A stretch of 64,000 nt of DNA. It comes from Colwellia sp. C2M11. Lineage in GTDB: Bacteria; Pseudomonadota; Gammaproteobacteria; Enterobacterales; Alteromonadaceae. The notes below the pieces were generated by a model, which saw only the letters and a list, made by a program, of their open reading frames with translations, did not search any database and was not told where the DNA came from. The translations under genes were made by a program, and so were the position numbers. Below are positions 55,314 through 64,000 of this stretch, piece after piece. Each line of letters begins with the position of its first letter. The first letter of the stretch is position 1. The stretch spans positions 99,775 to 163,774 of the forward strand of contig NZ_JAHKQD010000039.1 of assembly GCF_018860915.1 (NCBI RefSeq), in the 5' to 3' direction.

Positions 55314-56604
55314 GAGACTTCTCCTGTTGGTTTATGTTTTGTACTGATTCATATTGTGTTTCACTAGCCTTATTTAGTAACGGTAATTTAAGACAAAAAT
55401 GTGCGCCTTCTCCCGGCTTACTTAAATAATTAACTTTACCTTGATGTGCTTCCATAACTGATTTCACTACCGCTAACCCAAGCCCTGTTCCCTTATGGCT
55501 AGAGGTATAAAATGGTTCAAATATTTTATCGATATGTTTAGTATTAATACCTGCGCCATTATCTTTAACACTAATATAAACAGTATTATGCTGACTATAA
55601 ATTTGAATGTTAATCACAGGTTGTTTAACTTTGTTTGCATCTGTTGCTTGTAATGAATTATGAATTAGATTCTGAATGGCACCAGTTAACGCATTTTTAT
55701 TCGCTAAAATAAAATGATCATTATCAGGTAAGTGAATATTAAGTTTCGCGTTCGCTTTAATAATTAATGCATCCATTGATTGGGTTGCATCATTAATCAG
55801 CTCATTAACTGACAACGATTTAACAACTTGCTCATTACCACTTTTAGAAAATAACAGCATGTCATTAACTTGCTGCTCTAAATCATGCAACCGTGAACTT
55901 AACTTCTCTTGGAAACTAACACGAGACTCATCAGAAATACTTTTATTCAATAAATTAGCGCTATATAACATAGCTGCAGAAAGTGGTGTTCTAATTTGAT
56001 GAGCTAAAGTTGAGACCATTCGCCCCAATGATGACAGTCGTTGCATTTGACCGACTTTATCTTGTAATAAGCGGGTCTCAGTTAAATCAGTTATCATGAT
56101 TAACTGTCCTGGTTGTTCACCTAAACTCGCTATCTCTAATTTAACACGACGACCATCTTTAAGAGATACTTCATGCCAATCATCGGCACGAGGTTTAAAC
56201 GAACGAGCAATCACACTAAACCAAGGTTGTCCTAAAATAGGTTCATCAAGTAAAGCTCTAGCCACTTTATTAATTTTTACAACCACACCATTACCGTCTA
56301 GCATAACCAAACCGGTCGGCATCATTTCAATCAACTGATCAGCCATTTCAGTGTAATTTGAATGTCGATTTTTTTGTTGCAGAAAGTTTAGGCCAGGGTG
56401 TGTTTTTTTTTGTGGGCTAACTTCATTTGGAGTAGACTTATTTTGAGACAATTGCGCTCGTAATGACGCTAATTCGCCAGGAAAAGCCTCTTTTTCTAAT
56501 AAAGTTGAGTCTGCCAATGCATTCGTTGGCAGTGGGATTTTTACAGAGTTAAAACCATTATTAGCAATAAAATGCTGTGCAAGTGCCATAAAATCAACGT
56601 CCAA
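55300..56604 (-). CDS. flrB: Flagellar sensor histidine kinase FlrB (FleS)
   Basis: A 434-residue soluble kinase with no membrane segment: a PAS domain (about 85-190, MPTGLVMLDGNGVVVKIN), HisKA with the phospho-His in STLAHQIRTPLSA, and HATPase with N, G1 and G2 boxes (LIHNSLQAT, DNGAGI, GTGLGLAVV). The lack of membrane helices fits FlrB/FleS. A sigma-54 promoter lies 27 bp upstream, so flrBC depend on FlrA. Confidence 0.95.
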   Translation of the reverse strand: MDVDFMALAQHFIANNGFNSVKIPLPTNALADSTLLEKEAFPGELASLRAQLSQNKSTPNEVSPQKKTHPGLNFLQQKNRHSNYTEMADQLIEMMPTGLVMLDGNGVVVKINKVARALLDEPILGQPWFSVIARSFKPRADDWHEVSLKDGRRVKLEIASLGEQPGQLIMITDLTETRLLQDKVGQMQRLSSLGRMVSTLAHQIRTPLSAAMLYSANLLNKSISDESRVSFQEKLSSRLHDLEQQVNDMLLFSKSGNEQVVKSLSVNELINDATQSMDALIIKANAKLNIHLPDNDHFILANKNALTGAIQNLIHNSLQATDANKVKQPVINIQIYSQHNTVYISVKDNGAGINTKHIDKIFEPFYTSSHKGTGLGLAVVKSVMEAHQGKVNYLSKPGEGAHFCLKLPLLNKASETQYESVQNINQQEKSHESS

Positions 56605-56630
56605 AATAAATTTATATCACGTTGACTAAA

Positions 56631-56645
56631 GCATTATACGTGCCA
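56631..56645 (-). promoter_or_regulatory. Sigma-54 promoter of flrBC
   Basis: Minus strand TGGCACGTATAATGC has a perfect -24 box (TGGCAC) and GC at the correct spacing, with ATGC in place of TTGC. It lies 27 bp upstream of the flrB ATG, consistent with activation by FlrA, whose gene ends 171 bp away. Confidence 0.72.
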
Positions 56646-56815
56646 CAGTTTTTATTGTTATTTATCAACACCTTAAAGTGTTATTTTTACTAAAACCACA
56701 CTGTCAAATGATTGGCATTAGCTTGACTCGTAAGGTTATTCCGAGTTTAAACTGTTATTTAAAAACACATGAAGGGGCCAAATTTCATCTATAACAGTTT
56801 GCATTAGCAGTATAG

Positions 56816-58357
56816 TTAGCCCGGTTTATGTAAATTATATTTACGCATTTTCTCAACCAAAGTTGTTCTGCGCATGCCTAAGGTTTCTGCGGCACGTGCT
56901 ACAACATATTGATGTTTAACTAAGGACTGAGAAATGAGTGATACTTCTAACTCAGCGAGGTATTCTTTCAGATTGACTCCTTCGTTTGGCAAGACACTCG
57001 CATTTGAAATAGCGTTATGATTTTCGGCTACTAACGTCTGACTTTCACTTTGATTAAGGCCATCAATACCATCTTTATCGGTGATATCGTCATCGTTATC
57101 ATCCTCGTAATCGAAGCCAGCAAATAACTCATTAATAGCCTCTCTTTCTCGTAGTTCTTCTGGATACTCAGGTGTATATACTTCGGCATCAATATGTTGA
57201 TATTTTTGCGGTAATTCAGCTACGTCGACAATTTGATCACCATACATAATTAGCATACGTTCAATTAGGTTAGACAATTCACGAACATTCCCTCCCCAAG
57301 AATGTTCCATTAATGACTCAATAGCTTTATCAGTAAAACGAACTGTTCTTTTTTGCTCTTGTTCAAAGCGAGCAAGTAACTCTTTTAATAATAGAGGAAT
57401 ATCTTCTTTTCGTTCTCGTAATGCTGGTGTTTCAATAGGAAAAACATTTAAGCGATAAAATAAATCTTCGCGAAAGTCACCAGTTTTAATCATATCTTCT
57501 AAATTTTGATGGGTTGCTGCAATAATACGCACATCTGCTCTTAAACTTTTACTACCACCAACACGTTCAAAAGTACGCTCTTGTAAAACACGCAATAACT
57601 TCACTTGCATTGGTTGTGGCATATCGCCGATTTCATCTAAAAATAAAGTACCGCCTTCAGCCAATTCAAAACGACCTTTTCGTGTTGAAATTGCGCCAGT
57701 AAAAGCTCCTTTTTCATGCCCAAACAACTCACTTTCTAATAATTCAGCAGGAATAGCACCACAATTAACAGGGACAAAAGCGCCATTTGCACGTTCAGAC
57801 AAATCATGAATATTACGTGCAACCACCTCTTTCCCTGTTCCTGATTCACCAAGTACCAACACGCTTGCAGGATTTCTTGCCACTTGTTCAATTAAAAAGC
57901 GAACATCATTCATTAACTTACTTGTACCCACCAAGGAGCGAAATAAAGCACTCGAATTAAGCTTAGGCCCTGTTCGGGGTAATTTATTGTGGTATTGATG
58001 ACAATGATGGATAAGTTCAGTTAATTGGGCGTAGTTTAACGGCATAGTTAAGCTCGCAATAACATTAAAATAACCATCTAAAATATTAGCATCGACAACA
58101 TCGTGTAACAGAAAAGGTATCTTAGGGTTATTTTCAACTAACTTTATGGTTTCAGATGACACATCCCCAGAAAGAATTATCGTTAATATATACTCACTTT
58201 CTTTAAGACACTCTTCTATGATATTTGGAGGACATTGTATAAAATGTTCACCAATAAAGGACAATACTGTTGCCATTTGATGAGATCTACCCACATCATT
58301 ATCAATAATAAGGATTTTTTTGTGACCTTGAGTATGATGTATTGAGTTCATAAGCAA
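56816..58357 (-). CDS. flrA: Flagellar master regulator FlrA (FleQ), sigma-54 activator
   Basis: A 513-residue activator: an N-terminal receiver-like FleQ domain lacking the usual phosphorylation motif, AAA+ domain with [21 protein letters not shown] and [10 protein letters not shown], an acidic linker [15 protein letters not shown] (about 425-440) and a C-terminal Fis-type HTH ([20 protein letters not shown]). It starts the flagellar cascade and is restrained by FlhG. In FleQ the AAA+ domain also binds c-di-GMP; whether this one does is not shown here. Confidence 0.95.
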   Translation of the reverse strand: MLMNSIHHTQGHKKILIIDNDVGRSHQMATVLSFIGEHFIQCPPNIIEECLKESEYILTIILSGDVSSETIKLVENNPKIPFLLHDVVDANILDGYFNVIASLTMPLNYAQLTELIHHCHQYHNKLPRTGPKLNSSALFRSLVGTSKLMNDVRFLIEQVARNPASVLVLGESGTGKEVVARNIHDLSERANGAFVPVNCGAIPAELLESELFGHEKGAFTGAISTRKGRFELAEGGTLFLDEIGDMPQPMQVKLLRVLQERTFERVGGSKSLRADVRIIAATHQNLEDMIKTGDFREDLFYRLNVFPIETPALRERKEDIPLLLKELLARFEQEQKRTVRFTDKAIESLMEHSWGGNVRELSNLIERMLIMYGDQIVDVAELPQKYQHIDAEVYTPEYPEELREREAINELFAGFDYEDDNDDDITDKDGIDGLNQSESQTLVAENHNAISNASVLPNEGVNLKEYLAELEVSLISQSLVKHQYVVARAAETLGMRRTTLVEKMRKYNLHKPG

Positions 58358-58504
58358 CTGTTAATTATACCGATTAGAATTATACTATTCATGATTCTAT
58401 CAACTAGTATTAAATAGGCAACAAAAAATTGACACTAGAAGTCATTATTTTGTCACTTAGTTAATCGATTAAATAAATAAATGTATTTAGAAAATATACA
58501 TTCA

Positions 58505-58512
58505 GCCGATAA
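58505..58512 (+). promoter_or_regulatory. Sigma-28-like -10 element (GCCGATAA)
   Basis: GCCGATAA is the exact sigma-28 (FliA) -10 consensus, 77 bp ahead of the unknown 110-residue gene and on its strand. A TAAA-type -35 box is not found at the usual 15-16 bp distance, so the promoter is uncertain. A short inverted repeat (ATGTAT/ATACAT) lies just upstream, at about 58480-58502. Confidence 0.35.
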
Positions 58513-58588
58513 TAAGTATTAACTTAACTGCTACTTATTAAAAATTTTTAGGCTTATCATTAACTGTCAAAAAATACTGGCACAATAT

Positions 58589-58921
58589 ATGAATAGTGAT
58601 GATAAACCTATTAACTTAATGGAAAGTAAAATGCTAATTTTAAATGGTAGTGCTGAGTATATGTTAACAAATAACGAGCATGTTCAAGGCAGTCGATATG
58701 GCTTTAATATATTTGTAAAGAAAGATGATTTAAATTCTCAATTAGCCGATATAGAAAAATATCTTGTCGATAGAGGCTGGGATAACATTGAAATTACCGA
58801 TAATGGCCTTATTGAAAATATTGAAGGTATAAACCATGCTATATTAATAGAAGCATTTAAAAAAGCACAACACGAGGGACTTTCAGTTGTTGTAAATAAC
58901 AACGCTATAGAAAGTAACTAA
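58589..58921 (+). CDS. Unknown small protein between flrA and fliS
   Basis: I do not recognise this protein of up to 110 residues. It is acidic and soluble-looking, with an alternating pattern (RYGFNIFVKKDDLNSQLADIEKYL, then WDNIEITDNGLIENI, then a helix HAILIEAFKKAQHEG) that suggests a small alpha/beta fold. The ATG at 58589 has no ribosome-binding site. GGAAAG precedes the internal ATG at 58631, so a 96-residue form is likely. It is divergent from flrA and 110 bp ahead of fliS, so a flagellar role is inferred from place only. Confidence 0.6.
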   Translation: MNSDDKPINLMESKMLILNGSAEYMLTNNEHVQGSRYGFNIFVKKDDLNSQLADIEKYLVDRGWDNIEITDNGLIENIEGINHAILIEAFKKAQHEGLSVVVNNNAIESN

Positions 58922-59031
58922 TGTAGAATATGTATAAAATGTATGCAACATGTAAAAATATATCGGTTGACTTACAAAATGTACATTTATTATTTAACAC
59001 CTAGTCAGTGTTATTATCTTTGGAGTAAGTA

Positions 59032-59430
59032 ATGGCCCATGTTTCACTAAAAAAATACCAGCAAACAACGGTAAGTAATGCAGGAGAAGCAACACCCTAT
59101 CAATTAGTTGCTATGTTGTTTCAAAAATTATTGGACAATATTGCAACTGCTAAAGGTGCTATCGCTCAAAAAGACTATGCCAAAAAAGGTGCTCAAATAT
59201 CAAATGCTATTGCTATTCTAGGTGTTTTAGAGGGGTCTCTTGACCATAGTCAAGGTGGTGATATTTCAGAAAATTTATCTGCTTTATATACATTTAGCTC
59301 TGAAAAATTATTTGAAGCGAGCACAAATAATGATATTGAATTATTAAATGAAATAGCACTTATTATTATTCCAATAAAATCAGGTTGGGACTCAATACCT
59401 CCAGAAGAACAAGGCAAGGTCAGTTTTTAA
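59032..59430 (+). CDS. fliS: Flagellin export chaperone FliS
   Basis: A 132-residue helical protein with FliS features: KKYQQTTVSNAGEATPYQLVAMLFQKLLDNI at the N-terminus and ILGVLEGSLDHSQGGDISENLSALY in the middle. It binds the flagellin C-terminus and keeps it unfolded for export. TTTGGAG precedes the ATG. It is on the plus strand, opposite to fliD and fliC, and its stop shares one base with the next start. Confidence 0.92.
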   Translation: MAHVSLKKYQQTTVSNAGEATPYQLVAMLFQKLLDNIATAKGAIAQKDYAKKGAQISNAIAILGVLEGSLDHSQGGDISENLSALYTFSSEKLFEASTNNDIELLNEIALIIIPIKSGWDSIPPEEQGKVSF

Positions 59431-59816
59431 TGCCAAATAAACTAAAAACTCGCCTTGAAAACATTGTAGAAATATCGCGACAAGCACTGTTGCAGCTTGA
59501 AATTCAAGTAAAGAATACAATTACGTCAAATGATGAAAATATATTAACTGATAATCTATCAATTAATGAAGTTCAATATCAACTAAACAGCGAACAATTA
59601 CTTAATTTGCTCGCTAAACGTCAAGCACTTATTAGCCAGTTATTTGAAAACTACACACAAAAGCAACTTAGCGTCGAACTAACAATGATTAATGAGATGA
59701 TCACCTTAGATCAAAAATTAACCTCGTTATCACAAAAGAATAAGCAAGCATTAGCAACACAAGTAACAAAACTAAAAAAAAGCAGTAAAGTAAGAGATCT
59801 TTATAATAAATATTAA
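59430..59816 (+). CDS. FliT-like small flagellar protein
   Basis: A 128-residue helical protein following fliS with a TAATG overlap (start at 59430; an earlier in-frame ATG at 59385 lies inside fliS). Two long amphipathic helices around LLNLLAKRQALISQLFENY and MINEMITLDQKLTSLSQKNK resemble FliT/FlaI, the FliD chaperone of this position in vibrios. Sequence similarity is weak by eye, so identity rests on size and context. It converges on fliD. Confidence 0.65.
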   Translation: MPNKLKTRLENIVEISRQALLQLEIQVKNTITSNDENILTDNLSINEVQYQLNSEQLLNLLAKRQALISQLFENYTQKQLSVELTMINEMITLDQKLTSLSQKNKQALATQVTKLKKSSKVRDLYNKY

Positions 59817-59857
59817 TTATAATCAACTAAATCACACTGAAAAAAAAACACCAATAA

Positions 59858-59877
59858 ACACTTTAAAAGTAAAGTGT
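59858..59877 (-). terminator. Hairpin between convergent fliT-like gene and fliD
   Basis: ACACTTT (59858-59864) and AAAGTGT (59871-59877) form a 7-bp stem with a 6-nt loop. On the minus strand it is followed within about 10 nt by a run of nine T, so it best serves as the fliD terminator. Confidence 0.55.
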
Positions 59878-59935
59878 CTAGTAGTGTTTCTCAGAATAAT
59901 AGTACTGATTAACTCATAGCTTTATTAACTATAGG

Positions 59936-62005
59936 CTAGCTGCTAGATTTAACGACTCCAGGCATATTCTCTAATTGGGCTAGTAAATATGATCCAGTTG
60001 AGCTCAGCTGTGCGACAATAAGGTCCATCGCATTATATTGCGATAACAATCTTGCTTCTAATGACTCCATTTTTAACTGAAAAGCCTCATATTCAGTGTC
60101 TAACTTATCTAATTGAGCTGTTTTTCCATCCATTCGTTGTTGTATTATACCGTCACTGTCAGTATAAAAGCCAAGAAACTCATCCATATTATTAACAAAG
60201 CCATTATCGCCTTCAGCTCCTAAAAAAAATGTTTGTACCCTATCAGGAGACTCTTCAATTAAATCATCAAGCGTATCTTGCTCAAAACTTAGTGTTCCAT
60301 CACGTTCGGTACGAATACCTAATTGTGATAACGTTAACGTAGTGTCATTACCTGAATCAAATGCTTGATTGAATTGGCTACGAATTTTAGTCATAACCCC
60401 ACGAAGTAAAGAGTCACCTGATAAAGCACCACCGCCGCTTTCACTTGAACTTCCTAATTGATCACTTAAAGCAACTAAAGCATTGAAACTTTCAACAAAA
60501 GTGTTAATGCCTGCAGCTACATTATCATTATCTTCGGTAATTGTTATTCTACTAATATCATCACCAACATCATGTACTTTATTCGCAGTAATAGTCACAC
60601 CATCAATAACATCTTTAAAAGTATTCTCACTATTAGTAACAGCAATAGTACCATCAATTATAATTGATGCATCTGCGGCTGCATCAACCTCTGACATATG
60701 TCCAATATTTGCGGTCGCAGTTTGATTAACAGAGCTAAACTGCGATATACCTGACATGTCATTATCGTCACCATCATCATCTAGTGCGGTTACCGTAATA
60801 GCGTGAACATCACCTGACTGTCGACTACTAAACATCAAGTGTTCATCACCAGCATCATCAATGACAATACTCGCTTTAATAGAGGTATTGTCACCATTGT
60901 TATTAATCGCATCAACAATGTCATCTAATTTGTCTGTTGCGCTAATATTTACATCAAATCTATTGCCGTCAGAGCTAAATGATAATGTACCAGATCCTAC
61001 GGTATCGTTTGAATCAAAACCATTCACTGAGGTTAATTTGTTTGTAGTATCTGAAGATAATCGAGATAAACCTGTCATATCGCTATTACTGACACTTGGC
61101 ACATCCATATTTACAGATGCAAACTGAGAAATACCATTTAAATCACCATTACTACCATCACTATCAGCAGCAGTAACAGTAACCGCGTTAGCAGTTCCAG
61201 GCTCAATAGAATTAAACACTAAATGTTGGCCAGTACCATCGGTAACAATCCTAGCAACAACTGAGGTATTATCTTCACTATCATTAATAGCTGTTACAAT
61301 ATCTGACAACGTGTCGGTAGCACCAACAGCAATATCAAAATTATTACTACCTGAAGCAAAAGATAATGTACCAGAGCCGACAGTATCAGTTGAAGTAAAC
61401 CCAGCGACTGAGGTTAATTTATTGCTTTGTTCAGTAGCATTGACCGTAATGGCATTATCTAGGCCTGTTTTTTTACTATTTAACACAAGGTGCTGACCTG
61501 ACGAGTCAGTAATAATAGTTGCGCTAACAGATGAATTACTACTGCTATCATTAATCGCGTCACGAATATCACTCAACGTATCCGTATCAGAAACAACGAT
61601 ATCAAAAGTATTATCACCTGACGCAAATGAAAGGGTTCCCTCTCCTACCGCCTCATCGCCATCAATAGCAGAAGACAACAATTTATGTTGGGTAGCTAAA
61701 GCTAAAACTTCTACAGAATAATTCCCTACTTCAGCTTCTTTATCTGATGATAAACTAACAAAATCATCTCGCCCTGAAATAGTACGCTGTTGGTATTCAT
61801 CTTCATCACCAAGAGCTCCAAAAGATGCGGTCACATCTTCTAAAGCTGACTTTAGCGCCCCCACTGCAGATATATCGGTAGTATATGCACCTTGCAGCGT
61901 AGCCATTCTCGACTCATAAGGCACACTTTCAGCACTAACCATTGCATCTACGATAGTAGAGACTTCAAGGCCAGATCCTATCCCGGTAAATGAAATACCT
62001 GTCAT
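59936..62005 (-). CDS. fliD: Flagellar filament cap protein FliD
   Basis: A 689-residue FliD. The N-terminus SFTGIGSGLEVSTIVDAMVSAE and the C-terminal domain (about 520-689) are those of the filament cap that folds exported flagellin. It is much longer than E. coli FliD (468). The excess is three copies of one module (about residues 119-190, 208-280 and 337-407), each with GTLSF-S-DN/NRFD...DTLSDI..AIND...I.TD..GQHLVFNS...AITV, the pattern of Flagellin_IN motifs. It follows flaG. Confidence 0.93.
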   Translation of the reverse strand: MTGISFTGIGSGLEVSTIVDAMVSAESVPYESRMATLQGAYTTDISAVGALKSALEDVTASFGALGDEDEYQQRTISGRDDFVSLSSDKEAEVGNYSVEVLALATQHKLLSSAIDGDEAVGEGTLSFASGDNTFDIVVSDTDTLSDIRDAINDSSSNSSVSATIITDSSGQHLVLNSKKTGLDNAITVNATEQSNKLTSVAGFTSTDTVGSGTLSFASGSNNFDIAVGATDTLSDIVTAINDSEDNTSVVARIVTDGTGQHLVFNSIEPGTANAVTVTAADSDGSNGDLNGISQFASVNMDVPSVSNSDMTGLSRLSSDTTNKLTSVNGFDSNDTVGSGTLSFSSDGNRFDVNISATDKLDDIVDAINNNGDNTSIKASIVIDDAGDEHLMFSSRQSGDVHAITVTALDDDGDDNDMSGISQFSSVNQTATANIGHMSEVDAAADASIIIDGTIAVTNSENTFKDVIDGVTITANKVHDVGDDISRITITEDNDNVAAGINTFVESFNALVALSDQLGSSSESGGGALSGDSLLRGVMTKIRSQFNQAFDSGNDTTLTLSQLGIRTERDGTLSFEQDTLDDLIEESPDRVQTFFLGAEGDNGFVNNMDEFLGFYTDSDGIIQQRMDGKTAQLDKLDTEYEAFQLKMESLEARLLSQYNAMDLIVAQLSSTGSYLLAQLENMPGVVKSSS

Positions 62006-62070
62006 GAAAATTTCTCCTTTAACCTATAAAATTGAGAATATACTGCACGTAAAATTTAACTAAAAATTAA

Positions 62071-62478
62071 TTAAACTTTTGCATCAACAAAACCACCAAC
62101 CATCTCTGACAGTTTTGAGACTAAGGTTAAGACTTCTTCAGAAGGATATTGTTTAATTAAATCCCCTGAAGTCTTATCGATAACTTTAATAACATCTCGG
62201 CCAGAATCTTCATCAACCACAAATTTTATATTTCGATTTAAATCACCTATAAAATCTTGCAATTGTTGAGCCACCTTATCTAACTGTTCAACATTTAGGG
62301 GCTCATGATCAACAATATTTTCTGATAATTTTTGTGTATTATTTACTTGCTTATCTTCAGTAATAGTTTCACCAGTACTTTGGTCTATTGCATTCTTTTG
62401 GGTAATTGTATCACTAGTACGTTTATATTCTGACGCTAAACCTGTTAACCCCAGGTCATTACCATTTTGGACATTCAT
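62071..62478 (-). CDS. flaG: FlaG family protein
   Basis: A 135-residue protein whose C-terminal half (about 65-135) is the FlaG domain: VAQQLQDFIGDLNRNIKFVVDE, DVIKVIDKTSGDLIKQYPSEEVL. FlaG proteins affect filament length in vibrios, with an unclear mechanism. A strong AAAAGGAG lies upstream. It sits between fliC and fliD, as in Vibrio. Confidence 0.92.
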   Translation of the reverse strand: MNVQNGNDLGLTGLASEYKRTSDTITQKNAIDQSTGETITEDKQVNNTQKLSENIVDHEPLNVEQLDKVAQQLQDFIGDLNRNIKFVVDEDSGRDVIKVIDKTSGDLIKQYPSEEVLTLVSKLSEMVGGFVDAKV

Positions 62479-62563
62479 AGCATACTCCTTTTAAATCACC
62501 ACGTACTTTTACAATGAACAACTTACCGTAAGAATCAGTATAAATTATCGTGATCAGTTTATC

Positions 62564-62601
62564 AAAACGAAAAGGAAAGAGCTGAGACCCATTCCCTTTC
62601 G
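62564..62601 (-). terminator. Rho-independent terminator of fliC
   Basis: On the minus strand CGAAAGGGAA (62592-62601) pairs with TTCCTTTTCG (62568-62577) over 10 bp with one G-T pair and is followed by TTTT. It lies 31 bp after the flagellin stop codon, ideal for ending the abundant fliC message before flaG. Confidence 0.82.
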
Positions 62602-62632
62602 TCATTTAAGTATAATCAAAATCTTCCATTTA

Positions 62633-64000
62633 TTAACCAAGAAGGCTTAATGCAGCTTGTGGTAATTGGTTAGACTGAGCCAATATAGTAGTACCTGCTT
62701 GTTGCAATATTTGGTTTTTCGTCATTGTTGCTGTTTCTGAAGCAAAATCAGTATCTTCAATACGGCTTCGTGACGCTGATACATTTTCTGCTACATTAGA
62801 CAAGTTACTGATAGTGTGGCTAAAACGGTTTTGAACCGCACCTAAATCAGCACGTTGACTATCAATTTGTGCTAACGCTGCATCAATAGTTTGTATTGCA
62901 GATTGTGCACCAACACTTGTTGTACCAGATATATCAACATCTTCAACTGACGTTAAGGCAGCTGTACCACCTGTTGCAGCCATACTACCACCTAATATTT
63001 CATTAACAGAAGCACCCGACACACCAATTTTATCAGGTGAAGATAAATGTAGTTCAGAAGACACCGACTGAACACCCGCTGCAGTACCACCGCTTAATGT
63101 TGCAGTTCCTGTAGCATAAGCTTCAAGCTCAATACCGTTAACGCCAGTCGCTTTAATCGTTAAACTACCACCACTCTCAACAACATCATAACCATCTGCA
63201 ACCATATCTTCAGCTAATCGTGCTGCATCGCCACCATAAGTCGCTAAGTCATAGGTATCCCCACCAATTTTTAAATCACCACCAGAAGCTGAGTCTAAAT
63301 TGTCTAATGTTGCCTCTAGAGAGGCAGTAGCGGTAACTCCTGTCGCAGCTGCGTTGATAGTATCTGCAATATCAGCAGCACCATCACCAGCAGCAATAGC
63401 TACTGCTTTACCATTTAAACTCCAATTATCTGTGGTAGTGCCGTGGTTACTAGCAAGAGTTGCATCTTCTGCATCACCAAGATTTGTCGCTGCTGCTGCT
63501 GCTGTACCTCCCCCTGTGACTTCATAAGCCCCTATAGAGTCTGCTGCCATATTACCTAACGAAACATTAATGGTTTCATTGGCGTTAGAGCCTACTTGGA
63601 ATTGTTTTGTACCAAAAGTACCATCAAGTAATGCTGTAGCACCAAACTTAGTGGTTTCAGAAATACGGGTTAATTCTTGTTGCAGTGCACCTACTTCTTT
63701 TTGAAGCGCGGCACGGTCATCTGCACCATTTGAGCCGTTAGCTGATTGTAAGGCTAAATCACGCATACGTTGTAAAATAGCTGACGATTCTTGCATTGCA
63801 CCTTCAGCTGTTTGCGCCATTGAAATACCGTCATTAGCATTACGTTGCGCTACACCTAAACCATTAACCTGAGAAGTTAAACGGTTAGCAATTTGCATAC
63901 CCGCAGCATCATCTTTTGCGCTATTAATACGCATACCTGAAGATAAACGTTGCATTGATGTAGCCAAACCTTCACTTGATTTACTTAAGTTACGTTGTGC
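62633..64000 (-). CDS. fliC: Flagellin FliC (5' end beyond the window)
   Basis: The frame runs to the window edge: before [20 protein letters not shown] the minus strand still encodes [11 protein letters not shown], so only about 14 N-terminal residues are missing. The TTG near 63967 is internal. The conserved D0/D1 regions are at both ends ([20 protein letters not shown], and [20 protein letters not shown] with the terminal [10 protein letters not shown]). The variable middle (about 150-330) is Ala/Gly/Thr/Asp-rich. It forms the filament. Other flagellin copies may lie upstream. Confidence 0.96.
   Translation of the reverse strand, partial: AQRNLSKSSEGLATSMQRLSSGMRINSAKDDAAGMQIANRLTSQVNGLGVAQRNANDGISMAQTAEGAMQESSAILQRMRDLALQSANGSNGADDRAALQKEVGALQQELTRISETTKFGATALLDGTFGTKQFQVGSNANETINVSLGNMAADSIGAYEVTGGGTAAAAATNLGDAEDATLASNHGTTTDNWSLNGKAVAIAAGDGAADIADTINAAATGVTATASLEATLDNLDSASGGDLKIGGDTYDLATYGGDAARLAEDMVADGYDVVESGGSLTIKATGVNGIELEAYATGTATLSGGTAAGVQSVSSELHLSSPDKIGVSGASVNEILGGSMAATGGTAALTSVEDVDISGTTSVGAQSAIQTIDAALAQIDSQRADLGAVQNRFSHTISNLSNVAENVSASRSRIEDTDFASETATMTKNQILQQAGTTILAQSNQLPQAALSLLG

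Noticed and set aside
58575..58595. TGGCAC just before the unknown small gene as a sigma-54 promoter
   Set aside because: The -12 position reads ATGA without GC, and the element would overlap the proposed start codon.
63300..63527. Plus-strand frame inside the flagellin gene rich in Ala, Val and Pro
   Set aside because: It is the antisense of the Ala/Thr/Gly-rich variable part of fliC, with no start signals.

Overview
The window looks like a chromosomal segment of a marine gammaproteobacterium of the Alteromonadales, most like Colwellia or Thalassotalea. This rests on the AT-rich sequence, the Vibrio/Shewanella/Pseudomonas-type polar flagellar cluster (flrABC, flhFG, cheYZAB, motCD, parC-parP) and the housekeeping neighbours (dbpA with a divergent DUF2986 gene, zapE, DUF2884, DUF3014, ribH-nusB-thiL-pgpA). 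The genus is inferred from protein appearance, not from a search.

Positions 1-11266 are the tnsA-side end of a Tn7-like CRISPR-associated transposon (CAST) of type I-F3. From left to right it holds the 3' part of a cas8f/cas5f fusion gene, cas7f, cas6f and a CRISPR array of six repeats and five spacers. A cargo region follows, with a decayed SMC-type ATPase gene, an SF2 helicase and a small partner protein. Then come a divergent Xre regulator behind a perfect inverted repeat, and an inward-reading tnsA-tnsB-tnsC operon. No cas1 or cas2-3 is present in the visible part. The transposon ends at 11266 with the terminal sequence TGTTGATACAACCAT (minus strand) and two tandem TnsB-type sites. This end lies 14 bp past the 3' end of ffs (4.5S SRP RNA), a known attachment site of I-F3 elements. 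The other end and the expected tniQ lie outside the window. None of the five spacers resembles ffs, so the guide for this insertion is not visible.

Positions 11281-24126 are ordinary chromosome: ffs, a DUF3014 protein, a LysR regulator divergent from mmsA, a DTW-domain tRNA modification enzyme, a DUF2884 protein, zapE, dbpA, a 52-residue DUF2986 gene, hpf/raiA, the pgpA-thiL-nusB-ribH operon and mlaA.

Positions 24235-64000 are a nearly continuous polar flagellum and chemotaxis locus, mostly on the minus strand. In transcription order it runs fliC (cut by the window edge), flaG, fliD, flrA, flrBC, fliEFGHIJ, fliKLMNOPQR, flhB, flhA, flhFG, fliA, cheYZAB, motCD, parC, parP, cheW and a DUF2802 gene. 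The hierarchy can be read in the DNA. FlrA is a sigma-54 activator. Well-spaced sigma-54 promoter matches precede flrB, fliE, flhA and, more weakly, fliK. FliA and FlhF/FlhG are encoded downstream. A small divergent block (an unknown 110-residue protein, fliS and a FliT-like protein) lies on the plus strand between flrA and fliD. Two structural oddities stand out: three copies of one module in FliD and three copies of a DEFExLLDELHG motif in the CheA linker.
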